A DNA stretch of 31,370 bases from DMER01 sp003451645 (GCA_031976175.1 DALYLR010000036.1:1-31370); one strand, 5' to 3'. Positions 17,244-26,455 are shown, counted from the first letter of the stretch. Translations and numbers: made by a program. The notes: generated by a model from the sequence alone, not told the origin.

Positions 17244-19153
17244 ATTCCTCCGCCGCGGTCCATGTGGCCGCGTGCCTGCAGAAGCGCGATGATCGCATCC
17301 GCCGCCTGCTCTGAGGTGAGGGTGGTGGTGTCGATCCGCAGTTCGGGTGCCTCAGGCGCCTCATAAGGGCTGTCGATCCCTGTGAAGTTCTTCAGCTGTC
17401 CGCTGCGCGCCTTTTTATAAAGGCCTTTGACATCGCGCGCCTCTGCATCGGCGAGCGGTGTATCGACAAAGATCTCCAGAAACTCGTCCTGCGCCGCCAA
17501 TTGGCGCGCCAGCGCACGCTCCGCCCGGAAGGGCGAGATAAAGGACACCAGCACAATGAGGCCTGCATCCGTCATCAGACGTGCCACCTCGGCAACCCGG
17601 CGAATATTCTCCACCCGGTCAGCATCGGTGAAGCCCAGGTCGCGGTTCAAACCGTGGCGCACATTGTCGCCGTCGAGCAGAACCGTGTGGCAGCCCAAAA
17701 TATGCAACTTCTTCTCGACGATATTGGCGATGGTCGACTTGCCTGCACCCGAAAGTCCGGTGAACCACAGGATTGCCGCACGCTGACCCATCATCGCGGC
17801 CCGGGCCTCACGGTTGATATCAAGAGCCTGCCAGTGAATATTCTCCGCACGGCGCAGGGCAAAGTTGATCATGCCAGCCGCAACGGTTGCATTGCTCAAG
17901 CGGTCGATCAGAATGAAACCGCCCAGCCCCGGATTATCAGTAAACGGATCAAATGCGATGGCTTGCGCGGTTGCGACATTGCACGTGCCAATGTCATTGA
18001 GTTGCAGGTCTTTGGCTGCCAATTTCTCAAGCGTGTTGACGTTGATCTTGTGCTTGATGCTGGTGATTGTTGCAGGCACCGTCCGGGTGCCGGATTTCAG
18101 CCAGTATTGGCGATGAGGCAGCAGGGCCTCGGCACTCATCCAAACGATGGTTGCATCGAATTGATCCGCCACCTGGGGCGCATTGTCCGCTGCAGCGATG
18201 ACATCGCCGCGTGAGCAGTCGATCTCGCGGTCCAGGGTGAGCGTAACCGATTGTCCGGCAACCGCGCGCGGCAGATCGCCGTCTGCGGTCACAATGCGCG
18301 CGACCTGGGCCATGGCGCCTGAGGGCAGCACACGAATTGTGTCTCCGGGTTTGACCTCGCCGCTCGCCAATTGCCCCGAGAAGCCACGAAAATCTTGAGA
18401 CGGACGATTGACCCATTGCACGGGCAGTCGCAAGGGCAGACGCGCCAAACGCTCCGCATCGATTTCAACAGTTTCAAGATGCTTCATCAGTGTCGGGCCC
18501 CGGTACCAGGGCATGTGAGGGCTTTCCGTGGCGATGTTGTCGCCCGCCAGGCCCGATACGGGGATCGCAGCAATATCCGCCAGGCCCAGGCCATTCGCGA
18601 AGCTGCGATAGGCAGCCACGATCTCGTTGAACACCGCCGGATCATAGCCAACGAGGTCCATCTTGTTCACCGCCAGCACGATATGACGGATGCCCACAAG
18701 CGAGACGAGATAGGAGTGCCGGCGCGTCTGCGTCAGCACGCCTTTGCGCGCATCGATCAAGATCACCGCCAGATCGGCCGTCGAGGCGCCCGTGATCATG
18801 TTGCGGGTGTATTGCTCATGGCCCGGCGTATCGGCGACTATGAATTTGCGCGTGCTTGTCGCGAAGAAGCGATAGGCCACATCAATGGTGATGCCTTGCT
18901 CGCGCTCGGCCGCCAAACCATCGACGAGCAGGGCGAAATCGAGCGCGCCGCCTTGCGTCCCTACACGTTTGGAGTCCGCCTCCAGGGCCGCGAGCTGATC
19001 TTCAAAGATCATCTTGCTGTCATAGAGCAACCGGCCGATCAGGGTGGACTTGCCGTCATCGACAGAGCCACAGGTGATAAAGCGCAAGAGGCCCTTGCGG
19101 GCATGCGCATCCAAATAGCCAGCGATATCTGTGGCGGCATCAGGATGGTCCAT
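17240..19153 (-). CDS. cysNC: Bifunctional sulfate adenylyltransferase subunit 1 / APS kinase
   Basis: A 637-residue fusion protein. Residues about 22-440 are the CysN GTPase subunit of ATP sulfurylase: G1 GSVDDGKST (29-37), GITIDVAYRFF, DTPGHEQYTRN (108-118) and NKMD (163-166), followed by EF-Tu-like beta-barrel domains. From 466 there is the CysC APS kinase domain: P-loop GLSGAGKS (466-473), then DGDNVRHGLNRDLGF, RRVAEVARLM, ISPFRAER and VKGLYKKARSG. With CysD it turns sulfate and ATP into APS, then PAPS. It begins at the A of the cysD stop (TGATG overlap), so translation is coupled. It lacks a PAPS reductase neighbour in this window. Confidence 0.96.
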   Translation of the reverse strand: MDHPDAATDIAGYLDAHARKGLLRFITCGSVDDGKSTLIGRLLYDSKMIFEDQLAALEADSKRVGTQGGALDFALLVDGLAAEREQGITIDVAYRFFATSTRKFIVADTPGHEQYTRNMITGASTADLAVILIDARKGVLTQTRRHSYLVSLVGIRHIVLAVNKMDLVGYDPAVFNEIVAAYRSFANGLGLADIAAIPVSGLAGDNIATESPHMPWYRGPTLMKHLETVEIDAERLARLPLRLPVQWVNRPSQDFRGFSGQLASGEVKPGDTIRVLPSGAMAQVARIVTADGDLPRAVAGQSVTLTLDREIDCSRGDVIAAADNAPQVADQFDATIVWMSAEALLPHRQYWLKSGTRTVPATITSIKHKINVNTLEKLAAKDLQLNDIGTCNVATAQAIAFDPFTDNPGLGGFILIDRLSNATVAAGMINFALRRAENIHWQALDINREARAAMMGQRAAILWFTGLSGAGKSTIANIVEKKLHILGCHTVLLDGDNVRHGLNRDLGFTDADRVENIRRVAEVARLMTDAGLIVLVSFISPFRAERALARQLAAQDEFLEIFVDTPLADAEARDVKGLYKKARSGQLKNFTGIDSPYEAPEAPELRIDTTTLTSEQAADAIIALLQARGHMDRGGGI

Positions 19154-20064
19154 CAGAAATAGCCTTCCTGCTTTTTCTTCTCCATTGATGCGGATTGGTC
19201 GTGATCGATGACCCGGCCTTGACGCTCGGAGGAGGTGCTGAGCAGCATTTCCTGAATGATGCCGTGCAACGTGGTGGCGGTGCTTTCGACTGCGCCGGTC
19301 AGCGGATAGCAGCCCAAGGTGCGGAAGCGTACTTGCTTCATCTGCGGGACCTCGCCCGGCAGCAGCGGCATGCGCTCATCATCCACCATGATCCAGGTGC
19401 CAGAGCGCGCGACCACGGGGCGCTCGGCAGCGAAGTAGAGCGGCACGATGGGAATGTTCTCCCGCAGGATATATTGCCAGATATCGAGCTCCGTCCAGTT
19501 GGACAGAGGAAAGGCCCTGATCGACTCGCCTGGATGCTTGCGCGCATTATAGAGCGACCACAGTTCGGGGCGTTGCTGTTTGGGGTCCCATTGGTGCTGC
19601 GCGTTGCGGAACGACAAAATGCGCTCCTTGGCGCGGGACTTCTCCTCATCGCGCCGGGCGCCGCCAAAGGCCGCGTCAAAGCCATATTTGTCGAGCGCCT
19701 GTTTAAGGCCTTGCGTCTTCCAAATGTCCGTATGCAAAGCGCTCCCATGCGTGAAGGGATTGATCCCGGCCGCCAGCGCCTCCGGATTTTTGTGCACCAG
19801 GAGTTCAAAACCATACTCGCGCGGGATGGTCTCGCGCATCTCATACATGGCGCGGAACTTCCAGGTCGTGTCCACATGCAGGAGCGGGAAGGGCGGGCGC
19901 GAGGGATAGAACGCCTTGCGGGCCAAATGCACCATGCAGGCGCTGTCCTTGCCGATCGAGTAGAGCATCACCGGCCGCTCGCACTCCGCCACCACGTCCC
20001 GCATGATGTGGATGGCTTCGGCCTCCAGCCGGTCCAAATGGGTAAGTTGGGTGGTCTGTGTCAT
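19153..20064 (-). CDS. cysD: Sulfate adenylyltransferase subunit 2
   Basis: A 303-residue PP-loop ATP pyrophosphatase that forms the catalytic half of ATP sulfurylase. The motif SIGKDS is at 36-41, followed by the CysD signatures LLHVDTTWKFRAMYEMR, AFGGARRDEEKSRAKER and PLSNWTELDIWQYI, and a C-terminal tail EKKKQEGYF. Length is normal. It lies just upstream of cysNC with a 1-nt overlap (TGATG) and about 83 nt after the MFS transporter stop. An AT-rich stretch at about 20120-20147 upstream probably holds its promoter, but I cannot fix -35/-10 elements. The ribosome site for ATG 20064 is GAGG with an 11-nt spacer, longer than usual, and a short leader frame ends on the start codon. Confidence 0.96.
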   Translation of the reverse strand: MTQTTQLTHLDRLEAEAIHIMRDVVAECERPVMLYSIGKDSACMVHLARKAFYPSRPPFPLLHVDTTWKFRAMYEMRETIPREYGFELLVHKNPEALAAGINPFTHGSALHTDIWKTQGLKQALDKYGFDAAFGGARRDEEKSRAKERILSFRNAQHQWDPKQQRPELWSLYNARKHPGESIRAFPLSNWTELDIWQYILRENIPIVPLYFAAERPVVARSGTWIMVDDERMPLLPGEVPQMKQVRFRTLGCYPLTGAVESTATTLHGIIQEMLLSTSSERQGRVIDHDQSASMEKKKQEGYF

Positions 20065-20099
20065 CGCGGGAATGGCCTCATTTCCCCCGGGTAATGCAT
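20061..20099 (-). other. Possible 12-codon leader peptide frame overlapping cysD start
   Basis: On the minus strand an ATG at 20099 preceded by AGGAG opens a frame encoding MHYPGEMRPFPR, whose TGA stop (20063-20061) overlaps the cysD ATG as ATGA. The AGGAG spacing is short (2 nt), so expression is uncertain. It may be a real uORF that couples translation into cysD, or chance. Confidence 0.3.
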
Positions 20100-20147
20100 T
20101 TCTCCTGAAATGTCACGTGGAAATATTTATATTACAAAAATAGTGTG

Positions 20148-21479
20148 TTAATTCTGCCGCGAAGCCTTCACATCGGCATGCGCGGGGATCAGAAAGATCG
20201 CGACCGTTGACAGCGCGGTCGTCGCCACCTGGTACCAGGCGGGCACCATCGGGTCGCCAAGTTCCTTCAGAAGCCAGGTCACGATCACTTGCGTGGTGCC
20301 GCCGAACACGGTCACCGAAATCGCATAGGCCAGGGACAAGCCGCTGGAGCGCACGGCCATTGGGAAGATTTGCGTGATTAGGACATAGAGTCCGCCATAG
20401 GACAGACCCAGCAAGAAATTCAACGTGATGTTGGTCAGGACCAAGGTCTCGACAGTCACGCCAGGCGCCACAATCAGCTGATAGGCAGGGATGATCGCGG
20501 CCAAGAAGACCAGCCGGGGCACAATAACGGACAAGCGCGCCCCCACGCGGTCCGCGGCCCAAGCGGCCAGCGGGATGCCCGCCAGCGTCGCGATATAGCC
20601 GCACATGGTCACATACATGCCCACATTGGCGGGCTGATTGAGTGTCTTGATGGCGTAGGTTGTCATGTATCCGGAGACATAGGTCGAAACCGTGGGGCCC
20701 AAGATGCAAAGGACAGCCAGAACAATAGCGCCCCAATTCCGCGTGAACAGGACCCTGAGCACTTCAGTGCCGGATTTATGGGCCTGCGCCTCATCGAGCG
20801 TCTCTGGCAGCGCCATCCGGACATAGAGGCCCACGGGGGCAATGATCAGTCCCAGGATGAATGGGATGCGCCAGCCCCAATCATAAAGCTCCTCCTCTGA
20901 CAAATTGCTGGCGATGATGAGGCCGAGGCCGCTGCCCAGCACGCCTGCGAACATCTGGGTGATGCCTTGGAACGAGGTCATGAAGGCGCGCTGATTGGGT
21001 GTCGCCGCTTCGAGCAGGTAAGTCGTGGCGGGCCCAACCTCTCCGCCTGCGGAGAAGCCTTGGATTAACCGGCCAATGACGAGCAGGATGGGAGCCCAGA
21101 TACCGATCTGGGCATAGCCGGGCGTGAAGGCGATCAACGCGGTGCCAACTGCCATCAGTCCCAAAGTAATCGTCAACGAGGCCTTGCGCCCCGCGCGGTC
21201 GGCATAGGCGCCCATGACCGCAGCGCCAATCGGCCGGGTCACGAAGCCCGCGCCAAAGGTTGCAACGGTGGCCAGCAGCGAGAGGAACTCAGCTTCGTGT
21301 GGGGTTGCGCCGGCTGCGATCGCATCGGCGGGGAAGAACGCGCGCGCGATCATCACCGTGAAAAACGAGAAGACGATGAAATCATAGAATTCGAGGAAGT
21401 TCCCAAGCGCGACCGCAAAGACCCCATGGCCGGGGACTTTCCTCTGGCCGGTTGCCTGCGCTGGATGTGCGGTCGCCAT
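20148..21479 (-). CDS. MFS transporter, metabolite:H+ symporter (MHS) type
   Basis: A 443-residue, 12-helix major facilitator transporter. The N-terminus ALGNFLEFYDFIVFSFF is typical of the MHS branch (ProP/KgtP/ShiA/citrate symporters). The loop 2-3 signature GAYADRAGRKASL and RLIQGFSAGGEVGPATTYLLE also fit. TM segments are roughly spaced along 20-430, and residues 188-200 hold a typical DWGWRIPF loop before TM6. It imports an organic acid or related solute with protons; substrate unknown. It lies upstream of cysD on the same strand with an 83-nt gap, so a shared transcript is possible but not shown. The start at 21479 follows GAGGGG at a 10-nt spacing. Confidence 0.87.
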   Translation of the reverse strand: MATAHPAQATGQRKVPGHGVFAVALGNFLEFYDFIVFSFFTVMIARAFFPADAIAAGATPHEAEFLSLLATVATFGAGFVTRPIGAAVMGAYADRAGRKASLTITLGLMAVGTALIAFTPGYAQIGIWAPILLVIGRLIQGFSAGGEVGPATTYLLEAATPNQRAFMTSFQGITQMFAGVLGSGLGLIIASNLSEEELYDWGWRIPFILGLIIAPVGLYVRMALPETLDEAQAHKSGTEVLRVLFTRNWGAIVLAVLCILGPTVSTYVSGYMTTYAIKTLNQPANVGMYVTMCGYIATLAGIPLAAWAADRVGARLSVIVPRLVFLAAIIPAYQLIVAPGVTVETLVLTNITLNFLLGLSYGGLYVLITQIFPMAVRSSGLSLAYAISVTVFGGTTQVIVTWLLKELGDPMVPAWYQVATTALSTVAIFLIPAHADVKASRQN

Positions 21480-21490
21480 GCTCTATAGCC

Positions 21491-21514
21491 CCTCAAACAA
21501 TCTGGACTTTGAGG
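21491..21514 (-). promoter_or_regulatory. Inverted repeat covering the MFS gene ribosome site
   Basis: CCTCAAA (21491-21497) and TTTGAGG (21508-21514) form a perfect 7-bp dyad with a 10-nt loop. On the minus strand the downstream arm contains the GAGG of the only likely Shine-Dalgarno site for the transporter at 21479. A hairpin here could hide the site, or the dyad could be a protein operator. Either is inference. Confidence 0.4.
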
Positions 21515-21549
21515 CTAGGCGCAAGTGATGGGCGCCGTCAAAGCGGTTG

Positions 21550-22182
21550 TCATGTCTGGGCTGGCGCGTCCTGGCGGGCCTGAGCACGGGCAAAGGCGGG
21601 TCTTGCCTTGAGCCGCTCAAAATAGGCGGCGGTCTGGGGTTTGAAATTGCCGCCGAGGCCCAGATTGGTGGCCAAAAGCAGGCAATAGCTTGCTGTGATG
21701 TCGGCCGCGGTGAAGCGTCCAGCGCACAGATAGTCGCTGTTCGTAACAGCCGCATCGATGCTGCGCAGGCGGGCAAAGAACCAGCGCGTATAGTCCTCCG
21801 CGGCCTGAGGGAGGCGGCGCTCGGGCGGCTCCAGCGCCTTATAGCGCAGCACAATGGTCAGCGGAAAGGTGAGCGTCGCGTCTGAGCGGTACATCCAGTT
21901 GAGATAGTCCGCATACGCTGCGTCCTGTGGGGCGACGGTCAAGGTATTGGGTCCGAACCGGTCGCCGAGATACTGACAGATGGCCGAGGATTCTGTCAGC
22001 GTTGCGCCGTCATGCACCAGCGCCGGCACAGTGCCCAAGGGATTGATCGCCAGATAGCCTTCATAGCGGCTGCGCGGAGGAAAGGGCATCACGACGAGGT
22101 CGTACTCAATACCCAATTCTTCCAGCATCCAAAGCGGCCGGAATGAGCGCGCGTCCCGGCAATGATAAAGGGTCAGTGCCAT
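21550..22182 (-). CDS. Glutathione S-transferase family protein
   Basis: A 210-residue cytosolic GST. The N-terminal thioredoxin fold has the DARSFRPLWMLEELG start (9-23), NPLGTVPAL with cis-Pro53 and ESSAICQYL (64-72), the glutathione gamma-glutamyl contact. An all-helical C-terminal domain follows, with GRFTAADITASY typical of bacterial GSTs. The substrate is unknown. It starts 9 nt after the stop of the Baeyer-Villiger monooxygenase on the same strand, so the pair is an operon. The context suggests conjugation or removal of an oxidised product or xenobiotic, which is inference. Confidence 0.88.
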   Translation of the reverse strand: MALTLYHCRDARSFRPLWMLEELGIEYDLVVMPFPPRSRYEGYLAINPLGTVPALVHDGATLTESSAICQYLGDRFGPNTLTVAPQDAAYADYLNWMYRSDATLTFPLTIVLRYKALEPPERRLPQAAEDYTRWFFARLRSIDAAVTNSDYLCAGRFTAADITASYCLLLATNLGLGGNFKPQTAAYFERLKARPAFARAQARQDAPAQT

Positions 22183-22191
22183 CGGCCGCCG

Positions 22192-23694
22192 CTATTCCGC
22201 CGCATCGCGGATCGGCACCACATTCGAGGCGCGCCGTGCCGCTAACCGCCGCTTGAACTCCATCTCCTTGGTATTCAGGGACCCAAAGCGCAGGTTCAAC
22301 AGGTCAACGAAATAGTTCTGATAGAGCCGCCAGGGTGCCTTCGCCCCTTGCTTCGGCAGGCGTTCCAGCGCGCGCTGAAAATAACCGGAGGAGAAATCGA
22401 CAAAGGGTACGGTCTCTACATCTTCGCCATGCGTGCGCGGCGTGAACTGCGCGTAGCCTTCGCGGTCGAGATAATTCAGCATACGGCAGAAATACTCGGA
22501 CGTCAGGTCCGCCTTCAACGTCCATGACGCATTAGTATAACCGAATGCATTCACGAGGTTGGGCACATCGCTATACATCATGCCCTTGTAGATCAGTGTG
22601 TCGGGCCAGCGCACGGCCTTGCCGTCGACCACGACGTCCGCCCCGCCAAGAGTGGTCAAATCGAGGCCCGTAGCGGTCACGATGATGTCGGCCTTGATCT
22701 CGGCGCCGGATTTCAGCTTGACCCCGCTCTCGGTAAAGCTCTCGATCTGGTCGGTGACGATGGAGGCTTTGCCAGCACTGATGGCCTTGAACATGTCGGC
22801 GTCGGGCACCAAGCACAGCCGCTGATCCCAAGGATTGTATTTGGGCGTCAGGTGGGTGGCGACGTCGTAATTGGCAGGAAGGAGCGGCTTGAGCTCATTG
22901 ATGAGGCGCTCCTTCGCCCATGCGGGATAACGCCGGACCAGGTTGAAGAAATAGCTCTGCAGCAAGACATTCCGCCAGCGGACCAATTGATAGGCAAGCA
23001 TGCTGGGCAGATTGCGCCGCAGCCAATTGGCCTGTGCATCCTCCGCTGGGCGCGATACCATATAGGTGGGCGAGCGCTGCAGCATTGTGACGTGTTGCGC
23101 CTTATCGGTCATCGCGGGCACAAGGGTCACAGCGGTCGCACCGGAACCGATCACCAGCACTGACTTTCCGGTGTAGTCGAGGTCTTGCGGCCAGTGCTGC
23201 GGGTGGATCATGCGCCCCTGGTAGCTGCTCATGCCTGGCCAGTCGGGCGTATAGCCGTGGTCATATTTGTAATAACCGGCCGCCGTGAAGATGAAGGGCG
23301 CCTTTAGGATGACCGTCTGGCCCTGATGCTCGGCCTCAACAGACCAGAGCTGCTCGGCCGATGACCAGCTGAGCCGTTTGACCATGTGGCGGAAGCGGAT
23401 GTGTTTATCGATGCCGTTTTCGGCCGCCGTCTCGCGCACATAACTCAGGATCGAGGGGCCGTCCGCGATCGCCTTCTGTTCTTTCCAGGGTTTGAAGTTA
23501 AAGCCGAGCGTGAACATGTCGCTGTCTGAGCGGATGCCGGGATAGCGGAACAGATCCCATGTGCCGCCAATCGCCTCGCGCCCTTCCAGGATCACATAGC
23601 GCCTGGACGGACAATCGCGCTGAAGATGATAGGCCGCTCCGATGCCGGACAAACCAGCACCAATGATGATGACATCAAGACTTTGATCGGTCAT
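22192..23694 (-). CDS. ethA: EthA-like Baeyer-Villiger (flavin) monooxygenase
   Basis: A 500-residue FAD/NADPH monooxygenase. FAD motif GAGLSG is at 12-17, and IGGTWDLFRYPGIRSDSD at 42-59 is very close to the mycobacterial EthA sequence as I recall it. The Baeyer-Villiger fingerprint (YQGRMIHPQHWP, 158-169) and the NADPH-binding GSGATA (183-188) follow, then NPWDQRLCLVPD and GYTNASWTLKADL, also EthA-like. Such enzymes insert oxygen next to ketones or oxidise sulfur. Start at 23694 has AGGGAG about 8 nt upstream. It is divergent from the P-type ATPase and followed by GST. Native substrate unknown. The symbol is by resemblance, not orthology. Confidence 0.92.
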   Translation of the reverse strand: MTDQSLDVIIIGAGLSGIGAAYHLQRDCPSRRYVILEGREAIGGTWDLFRYPGIRSDSDMFTLGFNFKPWKEQKAIADGPSILSYVRETAAENGIDKHIRFRHMVKRLSWSSAEQLWSVEAEHQGQTVILKAPFIFTAAGYYKYDHGYTPDWPGMSSYQGRMIHPQHWPQDLDYTGKSVLVIGSGATAVTLVPAMTDKAQHVTMLQRSPTYMVSRPAEDAQANWLRRNLPSMLAYQLVRWRNVLLQSYFFNLVRRYPAWAKERLINELKPLLPANYDVATHLTPKYNPWDQRLCLVPDADMFKAISAGKASIVTDQIESFTESGVKLKSGAEIKADIIVTATGLDLTTLGGADVVVDGKAVRWPDTLIYKGMMYSDVPNLVNAFGYTNASWTLKADLTSEYFCRMLNYLDREGYAQFTPRTHGEDVETVPFVDFSSGYFQRALERLPKQGAKAPWRLYQNYFVDLLNLRFGSLNTKEMEFKRRLAARRASNVVPIRDAAE

Positions 23695-23863
23695 TGTGGC
23701 GCTCCCTGCTGATTTTTTGTCAGTTGAGCCTAGCGCGAAGTCCGGCGCTTGGCCAGTGAGGATTCGCCCGAATTCGCCAGCCGCGCATTGCTCAAGATCA
23801 AGGTGAACGCGGGCCGGCGATCATACGTCCGAAGGCGTGCATCGCCGAAAAAGGGAGCAACGA

Positions 23864-26455
23864 ATGGAGCGGGCAACTGCGGCCAAGACTTGGCATGCGT
23901 TGGATCAGGCGGCCGCCCTGACGGCTGCTGGCGCGGCGCGTGCGGGGCTGGATTCAGCCGAAGCGCGGGCGCGTCTCAAATCCTTTGGACCCAACGCAAT
24001 CCCGCAAGGGCCTGAGCGCACGATTTGGCATGTCATCTGGGCCCAAACCCGCAATGTGATGACGGTCGTGTTGGCCGCGGCGGCACTGCTGGCGGGCATG
24101 TTGGGTGACTGGGTCGATACAGGTGCCATTCTGGCTATCTTGGTGCTCAACATTGTCGTGGGAACGATCCAGGAGGCGCGGGCCGAGCGGGCTTTGCGCG
24201 CTTTGCGGGCCTTGAATGCGCCGCGAACCAGGGTTTGGCGCAGCGGACTGCTTGAGACCGTCGACGCGGCCGATCTAGTCCCAGGCGATGTTGTGGCGCT
24301 GGACAGCGGCGACCGGGTGCCTGCCGACTTGCGGATTCTTCAAAGTGTTGAGGCGCAGTTCGAAGAGGCGATCCTGACGGGGGAGTCTTTGCCGGTGATC
24401 AAAAACCCAGACGCGTCAGTCGCTGCCGATGCTGCGCTGGGCGATCGCGTCACCATGGCCTTTGCGGGCACGATGCTCATGGCGGGCCGCGCCACAGGCC
24501 TCGTGGTGGCTACAGGCCGCGCGACGGAGCTAGGCCGGATCGCAGCGCTCCTCGCCAAGGCAGAACCGCCGCAAAGCCCGCTGGAGCGCAAGCTTGCCGC
24601 ACTCGCGATGAACCTGGCCGGTCTCGTGATCGTGGTGGCGGTGATCATTCTGGTCTTGGGGCTTTGGCGCGGCGATCCCTGGCAGATCATCGTGCTGACC
24701 GCGGTGAGCCTGGGCGTCGCCGCGATCCCGGAATCGCTGCCTGCTGTTGTCACCATCGTCTTAGCAGTCGGGGCCTTGCGCATGGCGCGGGAGAACGCGG
24801 TCGTGCGCCGTTTGGCGGCGATCGAGTCCCTAGGCGCGGTCACGCATATCTGTACGGACAAGACCGGCACGCTAACCCAGAACCGGTTGCAGCTCACCAC
24901 GGTGAAGCCCATGGGCGCTGCGGGTTTGGGGCATGTGCATCAGGCGCTGGCGCTGTGCAACGACGCCGAACCGGCTTCCAATGCTGCCACGTTCCAAGGC
25001 GATCCGCTTGATGTGGCCTTGCTGCAGGCCGTGAAGGCGGCCGGGGCCGATATCGAGGCCATACGGTCCAGCGCAGCGCGGCTGCTCGAACTGCCCTTTG
25101 ACAGTACACGGAAATATATGGCGAGCTTGCACCAAGGCGCGCATGGATTTCTGGCCCTGATGAAAGGCGCGCCCGAGGCCGTCGCGACGCATTTGGACCT
25201 GGATATGGCCGCACGTCTGGACCTCTTGTCTGAGGCCGAGGCCATGGCCGCCAATGGACTTAAGGTCCTGTGCCTTGCCGAGGCGCATGCAGTTGACGAC
25301 CCGTCCACGCCGTTCCTGAATGGACGATTGGGATATGCCCCTTTGGCCCTTTTGGGCTTCCAGGACCCGCCGCGGGCAGAAGCCGCGGACGCGGTCGCGC
25401 AATGCCAGTCGGCGGGCATCGTGCCCATCATGATCACGGGCGATCATGCTGAGACTGCGCGCGCCATTGCCGGTCAACTCGGCATGCTGGGCCGCGACCT
25501 CGATGCCCCCGATCTGGTGATTACCGGCCCCCAAATGGCGCAGCTGAGCCGCGCCGATCTGATTCATCGCCTCGGCAGCGCGCGGGTCTTTGCACGCGTC
25601 GATCCTGAGCAGAAAATCGACATCGTCCGTGCCTTGCGCCAACGCGGCGCGATCATGGCGATGACGGGCGACGGCGTGAATGACGCGCCCGCGATCAGTG
25701 CGGCCGATATCGGGATCGCAATGGGCAAAGGCGGCTCGGACGTCGCCAAGGAGGCCAGCGCGATTGTGCTTGCCGACGACAATTTCGCCACCATCGTCAA
25801 GGCGATCCGTGAGGGCCGGCGCATCTCGGACAATATCGCCCGCTTTGTGAGCTATATCCTGACCTGCAATGTGTCGGAGGTGCTAGTGCTGGCCTTGGCA
25901 CTCCTCGCCGGTTTACCGTTGCCGCTCACGCCGTTGCAGATTTTGTGGATCAATCTGGTGACAGACGGTATTCCGGGCTTGGCCCTCGCCTCCGAGCGGG
26001 CTGAGGCCAACGTCATGCGCCGCCCGCCGGACCGCCCGCATGCCCCGATCGTGACACGCGCACTGATGCTGCGTGTGGCGTGGATGAGCAGCGTGATGGC
26101 CGTCCTCGTCTTGGCGGTTCAGGTCTGGGAGATGCAGGAGCCGGGCGCCCCTTGGCAGTCGATGGTGTTTACGGCTCTCGTCGCGGTGCAGCTGGCCTAT
26201 GCGCTCTCCTTGCGCTCAAACGAGCGGCCAGTCTGGGAGACGGGTATCCTGTCGAACCCGCTGCTGCTCGGTGCGTTGGTGGTGACCTTGGGGTTACAGC
26301 TTCTAATCATTTACCTGCCGGTGTTGAATGCCGTCTTTGAGACCGCGCCCCTGTCCTGGGGGCATTTGGGGCTGGCCCTTGGTTGCGGCCTTGTCGTCCT
26401 GATCGCAGCCGAGGCGGCAAAGTTCGCCCGCCGTCACAAAGTTGTGCATCGCTGA
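23864..26455 (+). CDS. P2-type cation-transporting ATPase (Ca2+/Mn2+-like)
   Basis: An 863-residue P-type pump of the inner membrane. An N-terminal cation-ATPase domain is followed by ten probable TM helices. TGES is at 172-175, PESLPA at 289-294 in TM4, the phosphorylated Asp332 in DKTGT, KGAPE in the nucleotide domain and MTGDGVNDAPAI in the hinge. TM5 CNVSEV and TM6 NLVTDG keep the Asn/Glu and Asn/Thr/Asp positions of Ca2+-ATPase site residues, whereas the TM8 position (VAVQLAYAL) has Gln where SERCA has Glu. That fits a single-site Ca2+ or Mn2+ pump such as PMR1. Start at ATG 23864: AGGGAG lies 6 nt upstream. It is a lone gene, divergent from ethA. Confidence 0.9.
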   Translation: MERATAAKTWHALDQAAALTAAGAARAGLDSAEARARLKSFGPNAIPQGPERTIWHVIWAQTRNVMTVVLAAAALLAGMLGDWVDTGAILAILVLNIVVGTIQEARAERALRALRALNAPRTRVWRSGLLETVDAADLVPGDVVALDSGDRVPADLRILQSVEAQFEEAILTGESLPVIKNPDASVAADAALGDRVTMAFAGTMLMAGRATGLVVATGRATELGRIAALLAKAEPPQSPLERKLAALAMNLAGLVIVVAVIILVLGLWRGDPWQIIVLTAVSLGVAAIPESLPAVVTIVLAVGALRMARENAVVRRLAAIESLGAVTHICTDKTGTLTQNRLQLTTVKPMGAAGLGHVHQALALCNDAEPASNAATFQGDPLDVALLQAVKAAGADIEAIRSSAARLLELPFDSTRKYMASLHQGAHGFLALMKGAPEAVATHLDLDMAARLDLLSEAEAMAANGLKVLCLAEAHAVDDPSTPFLNGRLGYAPLALLGFQDPPRAEAADAVAQCQSAGIVPIMITGDHAETARAIAGQLGMLGRDLDAPDLVITGPQMAQLSRADLIHRLGSARVFARVDPEQKIDIVRALRQRGAIMAMTGDGVNDAPAISAADIGIAMGKGGSDVAKEASAIVLADDNFATIVKAIREGRRISDNIARFVSYILTCNVSEVLVLALALLAGLPLPLTPLQILWINLVTDGIPGLALASERAEANVMRRPPDRPHAPIVTRALMLRVAWMSSVMAVLVLAVQVWEMQEPGAPWQSMVFTALVAVQLAYALSLRSNERPVWETGILSNPLLLGALVVTLGLQLLIIYLPVLNAVFETAPLSWGHLGLALGCGLVVLIAAEAAKFARRHKVVHR

